6,098 nt of DNA from NCBI GenBank assembly GCA_023269335.1, contig JAHFTM010000117.1:1-6098 (forward strand), given 5' to 3'. Of the stretch, positions 5,351 to 6,098 are shown in pieces; the first letter of the stretch is position 1, and each line of letters begins with the position of its first letter. The DNA is from Chlamydiia bacterium (GTDB taxonomy: Bacteria > Chlamydiota > Chlamydiia > Chlamydiales > FEN-1388). Below the pieces are notes generated by a model. The model had not been told where the DNA came from, did no database searches, and was given only the letters and a program-made list of their open reading frames with translations. Both the position numbers and the translations under genes were made by a program.

Positions 5351-6098
5351 CTATCCTGATAATTTCTTAGTGGCAAGAACCTCTGCCTCTTCTTTTTCTA
5401 GTTTTTCAGCAATAGTCCGAAACGTTTTTTCAAGAATTTTGCATTTCTGAGCAGCTTCTTTTTCTGTGAGTTTTCCTTCTTTCACTTGAGGGAGAACTTC
5501 TTTTACTTTTTTTTCAATTATTGCCATGAATTTTTCACTTATTTTTGGAACAGTGCGTACCGGATTTTCATCTTTCTCTAATTTCTTCATTATGTTTACA
5601 AACGTGTTTAGAGATAGCTTACATTTTGCAGCATGCTGTTTTCGAGAAAGGTTTTGCCCTTCACACTCCAAAAGAACATCTTTTACCCTTTTTACAACCT
5701 CATCCGTAACCTTTCGTGACCGCTTTTTCTTAATAGGATTTTCACCATTTTCTAAACAGCGCATAATTTCCCGAAGAGATCCTGACGAAATATTACATGC
5801 CTTAGCTACTTCTTTTCTTTCTAATTTCCCCTCTTTAATATGAGCGAATAACGTCTTTATTTTTTCTACAATCTCGGGAGTGACTTCCTGATAATTTTTT
5901 CTTTTTGAGGGATCTTCACCATTTTTTAACTTATCAAGTACCGTCGAAAAAGTTGATTCGGGAACCTTACATTTTGTCCCTGCTTCCTTTTGAGTAAGTT
6001 TTCCTTTTTCAATCAAAGGAATTAACTTTTCTATTTCTTTTACGATTGCTGGTGTGATTTTTTGACTTTTTTTTGCAGACTGTGTAGGCTCTTCAGTT
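5351..6098 (-). CDS. Helix-turn-helix-repeat protein, paralogue of the 714-aa protein, N-terminus beyond window edge
   Basis: Function unknown. The frame is open to the right edge (codons in phase to 6097), giving at least 248 residues, so the internal TTG at 6014-6016 is a Leu codon within a repeat rather than a start. It consists of four repeats of 58-60 residues, each with two or three predicted helices and a consensus of GKLtxKEAAxKCxI-x-x-x-TF followed by LeNGeNPvrK. Cys is kept in all four (KCKV, ACNI, KCKL, KCKI). It is strongly basic (Lys-rich), fitting nucleic-acid binding. It ends soon after the last repeat (EKLEKEEAEVLATKKLSG), just where the 714-aa paralogue runs into its coiled coil, so it is either a naturally short paralogue or a truncated copy. 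Same strand as the 714-aa gene, with a 38-base gap. Confidence 0.82.
   Translation of the reverse strand, partial: TEEPTQSAKKSQKITPAIVKEIEKLIPLIEKGKLTQKEAGTKCKVPESTFSTVLDKLKNGEDPSKRKNYQEVTPEIVEKIKTLFAHIKEGKLERKEVAKACNISSGSLREIMRCLENGENPIKKKRSRKVTDEVVKRVKDVLLECEGQNLSRKQHAAKCKLSLNTFVNIMKKLEKDENPVRTVPKISEKFMAIIEKKVKEVLPQVKEGKLTEKEAAQKCKILEKTFRTIAEKLEKEEAEVLATKKLSG
5399..6073 (-). repeat. Four tandem helix-turn-helix-like repeats in the partial gene
   Basis: Units begin near KITPAIVKEI, EVTPEIVEKI, KVTDEVVKRV and FMAIIEKKVKEV. The Leu anchor of the GKL element recurs at spacings of 58, 58 and 60 residues. Shared positions include Lys-Glu-Ala in the first helix, Cys, a Thr/Ser-Phe/Leu pair in the second helix, and a terminal Asn-Gly-Glu-Asn/Asp-Pro element. 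The repeat nearest the stop is the most degenerate at its end. Confidence 0.8.

Noticed and set aside
5351..6016. Start of the right-hand repeat gene at the TTG 6014-6016
   Set aside because: The frame continues open to the window edge and the upstream codons complete the first repeat (KITPAIVKEIEKLIPL), so the TTG is an internal Leu.

Overview
The window is from a moderately AT-rich bacterial genome. Six protein-coding genes fill it almost completely. Two are cut by the window edges: the first is missing its C-terminus and the last its N-terminus. No RNA genes, insertion sequences or CRISPR arrays were seen. The organism cannot be fixed from sequence alone. My best guess is an amoeba-associated member of the Chlamydiota (Parachlamydiales-like). 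This rests on the style of the DacF-type carboxypeptidase, a small acidic protein divergent from it (as I recall for the CT550/CT551 pair of Chlamydia trachomatis), and large repeat and coiled-coil proteins typical of host-associated bacteria. A gammaproteobacterial amoeba symbiont remains possible.

Layout. Positions 1-864 (minus) hold a secreted D-Ala-D-Ala carboxypeptidase of the penicillin-binding protein type. A compact divergent promoter region follows (865-978), with overlapping -10 elements on the two strands and a perfect 9-bp hairpin over the carboxypeptidase start. Positions 979-1404 (plus) encode a 141-aa acidic protein of unknown function. It ends one base from the end of the convergent umuC gene (1406-2665, minus), which is coupled to an upstream umuD-like gene (2659-3042, minus). 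Together the last two form a translesion DNA polymerase V operon. Further right on the minus strand are two adjacent related genes: a 714-aa protein (3168-5312) with three helix-turn-helix-like repeats followed by a very long alanine/lysine/glutamate coiled coil, and a partial gene (5351 to the right edge) made of at least four copies of the same repeat.

The most notable points are as follows. (1) The UmuD-like protein has lost both catalytic residues (Ser and Lys) and the cleavable N-terminal arm, and starts almost where processed UmuD' would start. It looks like a 'born-processed' UmuD'. A GAGGGA hexanucleotide tract sits beside the vanished serine motif. (2) The 714-aa coiled coil keeps an exact 14-residue period for 26 units without a single insertion or deletion. 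(3) The helix-turn-helix-like repeats occur seven times across two genes and in the same order, which points to tandem gene duplication of an uncharacterised repeat family, perhaps host-directed or DNA-binding. (4) The carboxypeptidase leader can fold so that its ribosome binding site and start codon are partly hidden.
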